Assembly: GCA_013416795.1 (NCBI GenBank)
Contig: RQSC01000015.1
Coordinates: 194,393-258,392, forward strand
Direction of reading: 5' to 3'
Source of the DNA: Prasinococcaceae sp. CCMP 1430
Taxonomy: Eukaryota; Prasinodermophyta; Palmophyllophyceae; Prasinococcales; Prasinococcaceae
Length of the DNA stretch: 64,000 nucleotides
Part shown: piece by piece, positions 1 through 10,780 of the stretch
Layout: each line of letters opens with the position of its first letter
How positions within the stretch are numbered: position 1 is the first letter of the stretch
Position numbers and translations under genes: made by a program
The notes under the pieces: model-generated
What the model was told of the DNA's origin: nothing
Seen by the model: only the letters and a program-made list of their open reading frames with translations
Database searches by the model: none

Positions 1-3000
1 ACTCGTTCCGGTCTCGGCACATGTAGTCCTCCAGGCTCTGCTTGATTGAGCCGTGGATTGCGCCGCGCATGCACGACTCGACCTCGCACAGCCAGTTCTC
101 CACTGCGCCGCGGGGGTACATGGACTGGTCGAATTTGACTTCCTCCTTCTCGGCGGAGATCATGTGCGTGATCTCCAGGTCGTCCTGAAACTTGATGGAC
201 GCGATGGCCTCGAAGCACTTCTTGAGGTGCGGCTGGACGGCCAGCGGGTTCTTGGTCTGGGAGAGGATCTGCAACAGCTCGTCGTTCGAGAGGAAGTAGA
301 AACGTGAAAAGATCTCGCGCTTGCTCTCGAGGTACTCCGACAGCGACTTCTGCACGCTCTCGAGCATCTTGTTTCCCTCCATGAAGTTGTCGAGCATCTT
401 CTTGGACGAGCACGCCACGAGCACGCCCGGCGATTTCACGGCGGCGGCCATCGCCTTGCGCCACATGCGGTCGACATTGGAGAAGCGCTTACCTTCGAGC
501 GGCAGCTGCTGCTGGATGTCCTCCGAGCTGAAGATCGGCTCGAGGTACATCCACGAGCGCTGGAGCGCCATCCATTCCTCCAGAATCTCCGAGACCAGGC
601 CAAGCTGCTTGTCCCAGGCGGTGATCTCCTCCTCGAATGGCTTTTTGTATGGCGAGAACCCCATCGCCTGCGCCATGACGATCTGGTCGTCGAGCATCTG
701 CGACACGGCCTCCTCGACCCTGACGACATGGGTGCCCGTGTCACGGTACTCCACGAGGCCAAGTTCGACGCCCTCCCACTCGCCCATCATCTTATGAAGG
801 CTAGACTCGATGGAGAACTCCTTGCTGGCGATGTCGCAGACCTTGGTGATGACGTCGAGGTGGTCCATGAGCTTGAGCTCGCCCACCGCCTTGGCGAGCG
901 TCAGGTCGGTGCGCTCGGGGTGCAGGTCGACGCCCACGTCCTGGGCGAGTTGGTCCCAGTGGCGGTCGCGCATGCCCGGGTTGCGCAGGCTCTGCAACAG
1001 AGGCAGGTACTCCTTGAAGGCGTCAATTTCGTCGCGGATAGAGTCACAATTTTTGGCGGCCGCGTCGTTGCCATTCAGGCCAAAGCCCTTGCCAACCCTG
1101 TACATGGTCTTCCACGAGCTCTCCACTACGGAGTCGATCTCCTCGGGCACCAGCATCGAGAAGGGGTCCTCCATCCACGAGGTGCGGCTGGACCGCCACT
1201 CGTCCGCTGTGACCCACAGGCCGTAGAAGGGCTCGAAGGCGTCGGAGGTCGACTTGAGGCCGCTGTAGTCCGTCTGCTCCTCACCGAGGAGCACCTCGCG
1301 CGAGTTGTACAGTGCGGCGTCTTTCGTCGCCTTGTCGATCTGGGTGCGCAGCTTCCGCATCTTGTCGGCCACCGCCTCAATGTCGGCGAGGTCAGCGTGC
1401 TTCTCCAGGCCCGCGACCGCAGTCTTGAGGCGCTTGACCTCCCCAGTGAAGTTCTCCTGTTCGTCCTGCATTTCGGCCTTGTATTCCTTCTCCAACGCGA
1501 CCAGCTCGTCGGATACGGTCGTCGCCACGCCTTGCACACGACGCGCCCATCCCTGGGCGTTGGCCTTCTGCATGAAGGCCTTGTCGCTCAGACCGTATCC
1601 CAGCGTCTCGAGCGCGTCGTACCACACGAGCGCCTCGTCGAGTTCCGTCTGCAGCTCCTGCACGGCATTAGGGACGGTGTCCATGTACTCGCGACGCTCG
1701 GATACCTCCTCGATGTCGGCCGCAGGCTGCTTGAGCGTCTTCTCAGTCTTCTCGAATTTCTCGATGATTGACTTGGTCATGCCCTTGGGGATCGCGGCCA
1801 CCAGGTCGCGCAGCAGCCCCACGATCGCCTCCTTCTTCGTCGCCAGGTGATCACGCACTGCCAGGCAGTTGATTCCAAAGGGCCCCACCGTGACAGTAGC
1901 CGAAATGGCCGCGCGGATGGACTCGGCATCGGCGGTGTGCTCGGCTATTTGCTCGGTGAGGGCCGACAGCGTGGGCTCGCCCGCCTCAATCTCGGCCACG
2001 TACTCGGCGGGGTCGAGCGCGAGGAGGTCGAGGTATCTGCTGTAGGACGCCAGGTACTCGCTCGCAGCGCTGGTGGCACGCTGCGAGGCCATCGAGAGCT
2101 TCTCGCGTAGCGCCAGCACCTGCGGCTCCTGCGGGCGCACCGAGTTGAGCACAGGCCGGTATGACCAGAATAGGCCCTCCATGACGAGAGGCTCGAGCTG
2201 CGGCACGGCTGTCACGGCATTTATGGCGCCGTCGAAGACGCCCAGCACCGTCGGGGCGAGCGTGTCCAGGTCCGTGGTGTACATGAAGCTCGAGTTGTCG
2301 GGCGCAAAGCTCAGCGTGAGGGCAAGCAGCGGGACGCGGCGCCCGGCCCCCTCGACGCCGTCGCCACCGGTGCGAGGCTGCTCAGCCTCCTCGATAACCG
2401 TTACCCTGGACGTGTCCTCAATCTTGACGACGGTGGCGCAGTGCTTCCACATGAAGGCGGTGAAAGTGTCCAGGCTGGACTCGATGAGGTAACGCACCGA
2501 GTCCTCCATCATGAAGCGCACCATTACGAGGAAGCGCTTGAGCTTGGAGCAGTCATAGATCTCCTGCGAGCTCTCGTCGAGGTTGAACCACCCCTTGCCG
2601 ACGTCTTGGAAGCTCGAGCGGATGGCGTTCTTCAGGCTCCGCGTCCAGCCGTCCTTGAGGTGGGCAGCCACTTGTGCGCTGGTCTGCGTCTGCAGCTGTT
2701 CGAAGTCGTCGAGGCGCGAGCTCTTGGTGAAGAGCGTGGAGAACATTGACATCCCCGCCACTCGGTTGCACTCCGCGCGCACCTTGACGCGCGCCGCGTT
2801 TACCTCGGCCTTGGTGAGGAATGTATGGAACGAGAACTCGGAGAACTGTTCTGGAAAATCGTATGGTGGGACCTCTGGCTCGCGCACGCCGCCTACCAGC
2901 GAGCCCACCGATGCATCCATCTCGGCCGCCCTGGCAGGGTCCGCTTCGCCTAGCGATACCCACATGCGCGCGAGCTTGGGGTCAGAGCCCGCCTTGGCGA

Positions 3001-3991
3001 GCTTCTTGGCAGCCTCGTCGAAGACGATGCGGTTCATGGCGCGCGCATAGTCGAGTTGAATCTCGTGCATGAGCTGCGAGGTGTCGGCGAGCGTATCCTT
3101 GAGTTTCTTGCTGTTGAGGGCTAAGCCCTGCATGCGGTCGATCTGTTCGGACGTCAGCGGCGGGATGTCCTCGGTGGGCATCGAGTCGACCAGCAGCGAG
3201 TACTGCAGCGCATCCTCGGCCTTGCGTCTCCGCGCAACGGCGGAGGCGACGCGCCGCGCGTACAAAGCAGGGTCTTCGACCTCGAAGATCAGCAGCACGC
3301 GCGGTATCCACAGGCGCTCGCCGCCGTCATTCATCACCACCAGGTACGCAGCAGCCGACGCACACAGCGCAGCGATCGCGCTTTCATCCGCCGCTGCGGC
3401 CGCCGCCGCGGCCTCGTCGCCGCCTTCTTCGCTGTCAGCTGCTTCCGCGTCGTCGCCGCCCGGAGCCGCCGCGCCCTGCAGAGCGGCCTGCTTGGTCGCG
3501 TCGCTGGCGGCGGCGGCGGCAGCGGCGAAGTTGTCGCGCACGCCAAGCACCAGGCAACCGCACCACTCGCCGTCAACGAAGGCGCGCGCGCGGACCTCGC
3601 CGCCGGAGGCGAGCGGCTGGACCCACTCTGCCGGCGTGCGACCATCAAACTCGGCGTCGTCGAAGAGCTCCAGCGCCAGGGGGCTCGCATCGCTCGCCAG
3701 CGCCTTCTTGTAGTCCGGTAGGTTGCACGGGGGCGCGGCGAGCAGCGAGCCCACGTCCTGTCGCGCAAATTCTCGCTTCTTGCGCTCAATCTGCACGCGC
3801 CGGGGGGGCTCGCCGGGGCGCGTCTCGAATGGCGCCATCACCTTGGGCTCGAGGCCCGCGGGCACCGCCTCCTCATCCGCCTCGGCGAGCCCCGCCTTGG
3901 CGTTGAAGCCCGCCGCGGAGAGCACCGCGCCCTCGCCGCCGGCCGCGTCCTTGCCCTTGGCCCCCGCACCTCCCGGCGACCTGCTTGCCAT
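1..3991 (-). CDS. Axonemal dynein heavy chain, N-terminal half (partial)
   Basis: One open frame runs without a stop from the ATG at 3991 off the left edge of the window, giving about 1330 residues. Dynein heavy chains are the ATPase motors of flagellar arms; this part holds the tail and the start of the linker, and the AAA ring would lie to the left. Recognisable pieces, N to C, are GWFNLDESSQEIYDCSKLKR followed by FLVMVRFMMEDSVRYLIESS (tail), NPGMRDRHWDQL, MLDNFMEGNKMLESVQKSL and FYFLSNDELLQILSQTKNPL (linker), and ENWLCEVESCMRGA near the edge. The pattern resembles single-headed inner-arm chains (DNAH3/7-like), but the subtype is an inference. No intron is needed. The ATG lies inside a plastid-like rpoC2 segment joined to the gene at about 3979-3991, so the true start may be different. 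CFAP161, another ciliary gene, is the nearest gene on the other strand. Confidence 0.88.
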   Translation of the reverse strand, partial: MASRSPGGAGAKGKDAAGGEGAVLSAAGFNAKAGLAEADEEAVPAGLEPKVMAPFETRPGEPPRRVQIERKKREFARQDVGSLLAAPPCNLPDYKKALASDASPLALELFDDAEFDGRTPAEWVQPLASGGEVRARAFVDGEWCGCLVLGVRDNFAAAAAAASDATKQAALQGAAAPGGDDAEAADSEEGGDEAAAAAAAADESAIAALCASAAAYLVVMNDGGERLWIPRVLLIFEVEDPALYARRVASAVARRRKAEDALQYSLLVDSMPTEDIPPLTSEQIDRMQGLALNSKKLKDTLADTSQLMHEIQLDYARAMNRIVFDEAAKKLAKAGSDPKLARMWVSLGEADPARAAEMDASVGSLVGGVREPEVPPYDFPEQFSEFSFHTFLTKAEVNAARVKVRAECNRVAGMSMFSTLFTKSSRLDDFEQLQTQTSAQVAAHLKDGWTRSLKNAIRSSFQDVGKGWFNLDESSQEIYDCSKLKRFLVMVRFMMEDSVRYLIESSLDTFTAFMWKHCATVVKIEDTSRVTVIEEAEQPRTGGDGVEGAGRRVPLLALTLSFAPDNSSFMYTTDLDTLAPTVLGVFDGAINAVTAVPQLEPLVMEGLFWSYRPVLNSVRPQEPQVLALREKLSMASQRATSAASEYLASYSRYLDLLALDPAEYVAEIEAGEPTLSALTEQIAEHTADAESIRAAISATVTVGPFGINCLAVRDHLATKKEAIVGLLRDLVAAIPKGMTKSIIEKFEKTEKTLKQPAADIEEVSERREYMDTVPNAVQELQTELDEALVWYDALETLGYGLSDKAFMQKANAQGWARRVQGVATTVSDELVALEKEYKAEMQDEQENFTGEVKRLKTAVAGLEKHADLADIEAVADKMRKLRTQIDKATKDAALYNSREVLLGEEQTDYSGLKSTSDAFEPFYGLWVTADEWRSSRTSWMEDPFSMLVPEEIDSVVESSWKTMYRVGKGFGLNGNDAAAKNCDSIRDEIDAFKEYLPLLQSLRNPGMRDRHWDQLAQDVGVDLHPERTDLTLAKAVGELKLMDHLDVITKVCDIASKEFSIESSLHKMMGEWEGVELGLVEYRDTGTHVVRVEEAVSQMLDDQIVMAQAMGFSPYKKPFEEEITAWDKQLGLVSEILEEWMALQRSWMYLEPIFSSEDIQQQLPLEGKRFSNVDRMWRKAMAAAVKSPGVLVACSSKKMLDNFMEGNKMLESVQKSLSEYLESKREIFSRFYFLSNDELLQILSQTKNPLAVQPHLKKCFEAIASIKFQDDLEITHMISAEKEEVKFDQSMYPRGAVENWLCEVESCMRGAIHGSIKQSLEDYMCRDRNE

Positions 3992-4403
3992 TTTTGTGAA
4001 GTTAGATTAATATCATTTTGTGCTTTTTGTAAAACATTCTTTTTTTCATGTGGGATATGCAAGTCATGAACACTAATAGAAACACCTGCTAATGTTGCTT
4101 GATAAAATCCGACATGTTTTAAAATATCTAACATACGTGCAGTTTTAATAAAACCGTAATGTTGACCCCACCAGCTAATTAGTCGCTTAACTGTACCTTT
4201 ATCAAAGGTTGTTGAATATAAAATAGGGGTACTTGCTAAGAGATCAAGATTTGGATAATTTTTTTGCATAAATAATTATAAAACTTGTACAATTTTTAAA
4301 TTATAAAATAATTAAAAATCTGAGCGATTTGAAAGAGCACAACAAGATAAATGAACACTAAATAAAAGTCTTCCAACACTAATTCTATGATATGAACCCA
4401 TTT
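3979..4403 (-). pseudogene. rpoC2: Chloroplast rpoC2 5' fragment (plastid DNA insert or assembly chimera)
   Basis: This AT-rich block in a GC-rich scaffold encodes, from an ATG at 4269, about 97 residues beginning MQKNYPNLDLL and containing GTVKRLISWWGQHYGFIKTA, ILKHVGFYQATLAG and LTSQKWQAG. This is the N-terminus of the plastid RNA polymerase beta'' subunit. The frame runs into the dynein gene in a different phase and is broken there. AT-rich sequence continues upstream of the ATG to about 4403, probably plastid intergenic DNA or the end of rpoC1. The block shares 49 identical bases (3979-4027) with the second fragment at 11124-11172. It is not a functional nuclear gene. Confidence 0.85.
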
Positions 4404-4630
4404 TTTACCACCCACCCCGCGACCACCCAACACCCCCTCCCTCACCTCTCATATCGACGCGATACCGCGCGGGCGTGCGATGCGGCCGAGGTCAAAACGC
4501 ATGCGACGCGCGCGCGCCCGAACCGGAACGAGCCCGGGCCGGAGCGCAGGCGCGGCGAGGGCGCCGTCCGGCGTAACCGTAACACAATTAGGGTCGAATC
4601 ATAGGGTTCGTGCACCGCACGCGGCCACTA

Positions 4631-5110
<480 letters not shown>

Positions 5111-5259
5111 TCACCACCATCAGAGATGTAAAAATTACTGTACACGCTTTTTTTTAACAACGGCGCTGCGGCTGCGCCAGAGCGCGCGCGCGGAGCGCTG
5201 CGCGCGCGGCGGCGGCCCCAACCCCCCCCCCTCCCCCTCCCCCATCTCCTTCGGTCGCG

Positions 5260-6540
5260 ATGCAGTACTACACGAAGCAGCAGCTCGAGGGCGCCAGTCG
5301 CTACACTGGCAAGTGCCGCGTGGGCAACTGGTGCGTCGCGCCGCGCGCGCCGCGCTGGCGCGCGCCCGGGGGCGGACGGGCGAGCCTGTCGTGCCGGCGA
5401 AGCCCCTCCCGCACAAACCAAAAAAAAAAATGGGAGGAATTTCGGGCGTCGCGCGCGCGCGCATCGACGAGGGGCTGCACTGCCGTGCGGGCGCCCCCTC
5501 TGTGCCATGGCGAGCGCGGTCGCGTCCGAGGGCGCAAGCGATGATGCTGACGCGCGCACCTGCCGCGTCCGCCACCCCTGCCCCCGCAGGAATGAGGACA
5601 TGGAGCTGGACTCGGTGCGTCCGTTGCCGCATGCACACTCGCGCGCGCGCGCGAGCGAGCGCCTTATTTTTTTCTGAGTTTTGTCCGGAGGCGCATCGAC
5701 GTGCGCGGCGTTGGCGCTGACTGCAAGCCGCCACCGCCGCCGGTGCCCCTCGCTGTCGCGGTCGCTGGCGTCCTGGCTGCGACCGCCGGCCACGTCGCCC
5801 CCTCGCGCACCCTGCAGACGCTGCTGAAGGACTACATGTCCAAGAAGCGCCATGGCACACTCCTGCTGGACAAGTACAACGCGCGGATGTCGAAGTGCAT
5901 GCGTCCCGCGCCGCTGCTGTGCCAGGACGCTGAGGGCGGCGTATCCTTCGGTGACGTGTGCATGATCAAGCACGGCGCGTCGGGTGCTGCGCTCGCGTTC
6001 GACGTGGACGACAAGGTGCGGGCTATGCGAGGTTTGAGAGAGGCTGACGCCCTTGCCGCGTGGTCCGCTCGCCTCACGCAGAACAGCTGCAGATGCTCCG
6101 TGCCCCCCTCTGTCGCGGCAGCGAGCTGACACGCTGCTCGCTCGCCCGCCCCTGCCTCTGTCCCGCCACGTGCACGCGCGCTCACCAGGATCCGCGGCTG
6201 GACGAGGAGACTTTTGCTGTGAGCGGCGCCACGGGCGAGAGCGCTGCGGGCCCCGTTGCCCGCAACACGTTTCTCCTCGTTGACCCGGCGGGCTCGGGCA
6301 CTGGGCCTGTGCTCTACGGAAAGCCGCTGCTGCTGCGGGCCAACCCGGTGGTACGTGTGCGGCGGCTGCCGCTTTACCTGCCATCCGCATCGTTGCGCGA
6401 GCCGAGCTGTCAGTGGATGTGCGGCGCGCGCATGCCCTGCTGACTGACACAGCGCGCCACACGTCGCCACGTGGCGCTCCGCCCCCCCCAATATCTGCGC
6501 TTGCACCGTCCCTGGAAATGATCTCCGGGTGCCACTCGAC

Positions 6541-6574
<34 letters not shown>

Positions 6575-7025
6575 CCCTCTCGGCGTGACCGCTGCGCAGG
6601 TCCTCGGCGTGTCGCCTGAGGAGATGTCGAGCGCGCCCGGGCTGTACCTGCGCTCGTGGCCGCTTTCCACCACCGCCTTTTCAAAGCTCAGCAGACGCCA
6701 GGAGGTGGCGCTCACCTCGACCAAGTCATACGCGTGCCAGTGGGTTGTGCAGCCAAAGACGCCATCCATGCGCAAGATGCTTGAGGGGAAGGTGGTGCGC
6801 GCGGGAGAGGAAATCGTGCTGGTGCACGCCGCCACGAAGCAGAGCCTGTGTTTCACGGGCAAGAGCTACGCTACCGACTTCGGGCCCGAGTACGAGGCGT
6901 GCGCGTTCACTTCGCAGCTGAACAACAAGAGCGGCACGCTGGAGCAGATGTCGATGGGCGTGCCCGACGCGCTGATAGAGAAGTCGGAGAACTTGGAGAA
7001 CTTCTTCACCATTGTCAACGCATAG
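5260..7025 (+). CDS. CFAP161: CFAP161 homologue (cilia- and flagella-associated protein 161)
   Basis: Five exons give 293 residues: 5260-5330, 5590-5614, 5818-6015, 6189-6350 and 6600-7025. All introns are GT-AG and the joined frame stays open. Matches to CFAP161, a microtubule inner protein of motile cilia, include RVGNWNEDMELDS across the first intron, TLLKDYMSKKRHGTLLLDKY, GGVSFGDVCMIKHG, VARNTFLLVDPAGSGTGPVL and, in the last exon, ALTSTKSYACQWVVQPKTPS. Length is close to the animal protein (about 300). The 25-base second exon supplies NEDMELDS, completing the family's GNWNED motif, which supports the model. Each intron carries a CTGAC word. The neighbouring dynein heavy chain is also ciliary, so the two may share a regulatory region, now interrupted by plastid-like and satellite DNA. 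Confidence 0.87.
6542..6571. repeat. Poly-C tract in the last CFAP161 intron
   Basis: An uninterrupted run of about 30 C lies between the branch-point-like CTGAC (about 6440) and the AG at 6598-6599. It lengthens the polypyrimidine tract; its exact length may be a sequencing uncertainty. Confidence 0.8.
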
Positions 7026-7192
7026 CGCCATCGACACAGAACCCCTACCCATCAAATCCCACCCGGACCCCTTGTAAGACTATCAACCGCGTACAGAAAG
7101 CGCGGATTCGACGCACGCGCGCGCAAGTTGCGTGCGTGAGCGATGGCGCACGGGGCGTTGGCGGCCAACTTTATTAAAAGTGCTACTTACGA

Positions 7193-8848
7193 TCAGTCTG
7201 AGTCCTCGTCCTCCCAGCTACTGAAGACTTTCTTCGGCTGCGTCTTCGCATACGCGGCGCCGACGGCGCCCTTGCCATCGACGTCCTTCGCATGGCGAGT
7301 GAAGGCCTCCCGGATATCGCTGACGTCTCCGCCAAGCTCGCCGCGCGTGTGGCCGCCGGCCTTGAGGACATGCTGTTTGAGGATGGCGTGTTCGGGGAGC
7401 CCGACACGCCCGCCACGTCCGCGCGAGCCCAAGATGGGTCCCGCGGTGAGCGCACCCGCGTCGGGGCGCAGTGACGCCTCGGACGCCTTCTTCTTTGGGT
7501 TGGTATACTTTTCGCCCGCACCCGGCGCATAGATCTGCCCAGGGCCAACCTCCCCGACGAAGGCATCCGGGCGGCGCTTCCGCGCCCGCGCGCACAGGCT
7601 CGCGCCGCGCTCGGAGAGGTCCTCGTCGTAGAGCACGCGCACGCTGCCCGCGCCGCGCGCGCCCGTGCAGACTGCCAGCTGGTTTATGCCAGCGTGCCAT
7701 GCAAGCCGCGTCGGCATACCGCCGCCCTCACCCTCCACCGGCACGCCCAGGATGTCCTCGAGGTTGCCCGCGCGCAGAAAATGCAGCGAGCCGCTGCCAC
7801 CCGCGCCGGCACCCTCGCGCGCCACCCCGACGGCAAGCAGCTCGCCGTCGGGCGAGAAACCGACGTCGCCCACGTCGTACGCAGTTGGCAGGCCATCTCG
7901 TGATGAGATCGGACCCGCGCCCAGATTTCGCACGTCCCACACCTCGACGCTGTCCTCTCGGCGCACTGCGAGCGCGCGACCGTCTGGAGCCAAGCGCACG
8001 CACATCGCGCGATTCTCGCCGCCGCCTGCGCGCTGAACCCCCGCATGGTACTCCTTTGGGCGCGGCACACATTTGGCCGTGATCTTGATGGCCACCTGCT
8101 CCTTGGGCGCGGCGGTCGTCGACGCCATGATTGCCGAAGCACTGCGTAGGTCCCACATCTGTACCGATCCGTCCGCGCAGCCCCCATAGATGCACGAGCC
8201 ACTTCCTCTGTCCCATTCGATGGCAGTCACGGGCAGGCGGCCCTGCGGCGTGCGCTGCCTCGGCCGCAGCAGCGTTTTGTTCTGCAGGAAGTCGCTCGCG
8301 TCCCACACCCGCACCGTGCCATCCTCCGACGCCGTGGCGTAGGTGGCGCGCTCGACCGGGCTGAAAGCGCACGCGTTGATTGCAGCCACGTGACCCACGG
8401 TCTTGGTCAGGTCGAGAATGTACATGTCGCCGCGGGACGTCTCGCCGAGGGTGCGGCCGTCCCGGTCCAGCAGCTTCGCGCGCGGCGCTGCCGGGCACAC
8501 GAGCAGGTTGTCGCCCGTGCATGACCAGCTCAGGTCGGCAACGCGCTGCTCCGCGCAGCCCTCGAGGGTGCGGAACGGCCTCAGCGAGGCCGTCATCCCT
8601 CCGAAGTCGTACATCTCAACGCAGCCGTCCGTCGCGCCCGACGCGAGCCGGTTGCCCCTCGGGTCGAGCGCGAGCGCCGACACGGGGGCGACGCGCGCGC
8701 CACCGAGCACACACTCGCGGCGCACAGGGGCACCCCAGTCGCGCGCGCGCGACAGGGCGTTGCGCTCATCGTCGCTGTCGATCTCCTGCGCCTCCGTCGC
8801 CGGCGGCACGCGCGGCGCCGCAGGCGCGACGCGCGCCACGCGCGCCAC
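7193..8848 (-). CDS. WDR70: WDR70 / Gastrulation-defective 1 homologue, WD40 protein
   Basis: A single-exon frame of 551 residues from ATG 8848. It is a WD40 propeller protein: VSALALDPRGNRLASGATDG, a DFGGM motif typical of WDR70, the VGHVAAINACAFSPVERATY repeat, GSVQMWDLRS, and a conserved C-terminal tail with GSRGRGGRVG, REAFTRHAKDVDGKG and AYAKTQPKKVFSSWEDED. Animal and yeast WDR70 acts in the nucleus in chromatin and DNA-damage responses (histone H2B ubiquitination); the role here is inferred by homology. The N-terminus is short compared with animal WDR70 and carries an acidic SDDE patch. The 5' end overlaps the likely transit-peptide region of PLGG1 on the other strand, so one of the two starts may be wrong. 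Confidence 0.85.
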   Translation of the reverse strand: MARVARVAPAAPRVPPATEAQEIDSDDERNALSRARDWGAPVRRECVLGGARVAPVSALALDPRGNRLASGATDGCVEMYDFGGMTASLRPFRTLEGCAEQRVADLSWSCTGDNLLVCPAAPRAKLLDRDGRTLGETSRGDMYILDLTKTVGHVAAINACAFSPVERATYATASEDGTVRVWDASDFLQNKTLLRPRQRTPQGRLPVTAIEWDRGSGSCIYGGCADGSVQMWDLRSASAIMASTTAAPKEQVAIKITAKCVPRPKEYHAGVQRAGGGENRAMCVRLAPDGRALAVRREDSVEVWDVRNLGAGPISSRDGLPTAYDVGDVGFSPDGELLAVGVAREGAGAGGSGSLHFLRAGNLEDILGVPVEGEGGGMPTRLAWHAGINQLAVCTGARGAGSVRVLYDEDLSERGASLCARARKRRPDAFVGEVGPGQIYAPGAGEKYTNPKKKASEASLRPDAGALTAGPILGSRGRGGRVGLPEHAILKQHVLKAGGHTRGELGGDVSDIREAFTRHAKDVDGKGAVGAAYAKTQPKKVFSSWEDEDSD

Positions 8849-10227
8849 GCGCGCGCGGCCTGAAGCCTGAGGGCTCAGTGCGGCGCATAGCTCCCCGCTG
8901 CCAGGCGGCTGCGGTGCCCGAGCCGCCGGCTACTTCCCCTGGTCTTCCCACTATTGACGAGACGCTCGACTATGTCAAGTTCGTTGTTCCACTTGCTGCG
9001 CTGGTCACCGTCGACAAGGTGCTCGCAGCGTTCCTTGCCGCACAGGGCGTGACGTTCCCCGCGCCCATAATTGGCATGTTTGGCTTCTTTGGCGCGCTGC
9101 TCGCGCTCGAGAAGACGGCACCCGCCGTCAACAACGCCATCATCGACTTCTTCCAGCCCGCCGTGCAGTGGCTCACGCGCTGGCTGCCTCTCTTCTTCGT
9201 CCCCTCGTTGGTGACGCTTCCGCTCGCAGTGCAGTCGCTCAGCACAGCCGAGGTGGGCAAGCTGTTGCTCATCCTGCTTCCAGGTTGGGCGCTGAGCTGC
9301 GCGGTGACAGGCGCCGCCGTGCAGACCGTGCGTTCGTTCACGCGAACCTCCCTGCTGCCGTATACTCCCTCGCCGGCGCCGCCGCCCTTCTCGGCCGGCG
9401 TGCGCAACACCTGGGTGGGCGTCGCGCTCGCTGGCTTCGCGCTGTGCGCGGTGAGCCCGCTGGCGTTGGGTAGTGTGGCCATGACCGCGGCGCCCCCACT
9501 CATCGCATGCACGGTGCTTGGCTACGTGGTGGGCACGGCCCTGCCCGCGGCGGTCAAGAGCGTGGTGCACCCCGTACTCACCACAGCACTCTTTGGCGAG
9601 CTCGGCTGTGCCTTGTACGGGATGATAAGTGGCATGCACTTGACAGATGCTCTGACCATCTACAAGACTGGCTCGCTCATGATCAACCCCGGCGCGGGTG
9701 ACATATTCATGGGCTTCCTCGGCAGCGTCATCCTCAGCTTCGCCTTCTCGATGTACTCCCAGCGCGCGCTCATGAAGCGGCACTGGCGCGAGATTTTCGG
9801 CAGCGTCGGCATGAGCTCGGTATTTTCGCTCTTCTCGACGGCCGCTCTGGGGAAATTGCTGGGCCTCGGCCCCGCGCTGACCATGGCCGTCGTGCCGCGC
9901 TGCATTACGGTGGCGATCGCGCTGCCGATGGCTGACATGCTCGGCGTGGCCGACCCTTCGCTCACCGCCGCAGCGGTCGTGCTCACCGGGCTCATCGGCG
10001 CCAACTTCGGCCAGAAGATGCTCGACATGTGCAAGTTCGACGACCCCATCACGCGCGGTATCGCCACCGCGGGCTCGTCGCATGGGCTCGGCACCGCTGC
10101 AATCGCCCCCAAGGAGCCCGAGACTCTCCCGTTCTGCGCCATCGCCCAAGCGCTCACCGGCATCGCCTGCAGCTGCCTCGTGGCGGTGCCCGCCGTGCGA
10201 ATCGCGCTGCTTGCCATCGCTTCGTAG
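8521..10227 (+). CDS. PLGG1: Plastidial glycolate/glycerate translocator (LrgA-LrgB fusion)
   Basis: A multi-pass membrane protein of the chloroplast inner envelope, needed in photorespiration to export glycolate and import glycerate. The conserved region starts at about 8930 (TIDETLDYVKFVVPLAALV). The N-terminal half is LrgA-like and the C-terminal half LrgB-like, with the signature ITRGIATAGSSHGLGTAAIA followed by PKEPETLPFCAIAQALTGI and a final hydrophobic helix. Upstream is an Arg/Ser/Ala-rich stretch ending VRRIAPRCQAAAVPEP, which looks like a chloroplast transit peptide. I place the start at the in-frame ATG 8521; another lies at 8380. Both fall opposite WDR70 coding sequence, so the start, or an unseen first exon, is uncertain. 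The body of the gene is secure. Confidence 0.9.
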   Translation: MTSSGRQRAAPRSPRGCGTASARPSSLRSRTSQRSRPSRPTRAGCPSGRARAPTRGRRARHRAHTRGAQGHPSRARATGRCAHRRCRSPAPPSPAARAAPQARRAPRAPRARGLKPEGSVRRIAPRCQAAAVPEPPATSPGLPTIDETLDYVKFVVPLAALVTVDKVLAAFLAAQGVTFPAPIIGMFGFFGALLALEKTAPAVNNAIIDFFQPAVQWLTRWLPLFFVPSLVTLPLAVQSLSTAEVGKLLLILLPGWALSCAVTGAAVQTVRSFTRTSLLPYTPSPAPPPFSAGVRNTWVGVALAGFALCAVSPLALGSVAMTAAPPLIACTVLGYVVGTALPAAVKSVVHPVLTTALFGELGCALYGMISGMHLTDALTIYKTGSLMINPGAGDIFMGFLGSVILSFAFSMYSQRALMKRHWREIFGSVGMSSVFSLFSTAALGKLLGLGPALTMAVVPRCITVAIALPMADMLGVADPSLTAAAVVLTGLIGANFGQKMLDMCKFDDPITRGIATAGSSHGLGTAAIAPKEPETLPFCAIAQALTGIACSCLVAVPAVRIALLAIAS

Positions 10228-10780
10228 GCACGGTGGGCGGGGCGCGTCGCCAGGGGCACGCGTCGCGCGCTGCTTGCTACTGTAGGACGCCACCACCACA
10301 CCCGCATCCCCACCGGAGGGCACCCCCTCTCGTCGTACAACCTACTGGCCATAGCGCCAACGCATGCAACAGCCCGGCCCTCCGCGTCTGCCTTCCCGGC
10401 CGCCGGTCGGCCACGCCGCGCGCGACGCGCGGTTAGGAGGCAGCGCTCGAGCCCGCCGCCGGCACCCGCGCACCTGCTCTTTCTTCGCGCCGCCCCACGT
10501 GCCGCGCGCGCCCTGTGGCCGCCGCACCTCCGTCGCGCGCGCGCAAAAATGGCCCGGCGACGCGCCGCCGCCGCTGAGCTGGCGGGCCGAAAAGAGGGGA
10601 CGGGGGGAAGAAGGAGAGTCTTTATTTAAATTGAAGGCAAAGGGTCATTCGGAACGCTGCGGCGTCGGCGGCGCCGTTTTTTGTTTGCGCGGATTTGTGA
10701 TGCGGATTTTTCGCGCGCTCGTCTGTTTGCGTGTGCGTGGGCGACGCAGCCAGCGGGGGCGCCCGCCGGCGCTGGGCGGC
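10228..10780. other. Intergenic region after PLGG1
   Basis: GC-rich sequence between the PLGG1 stop and the second rpoC2 fragment. I see no conserved reading frame, RNA gene or clear repeat. It ends abruptly at the AT-rich plastid-like block near 10781. Confidence 0.5.

Noticed and set aside
3838-4269. rpoC2-dynein fused reading frame of 143 residues
   Set aside because: The rpoC2 frame enters the dynein gene out of phase; it is a junction product, not a gene.
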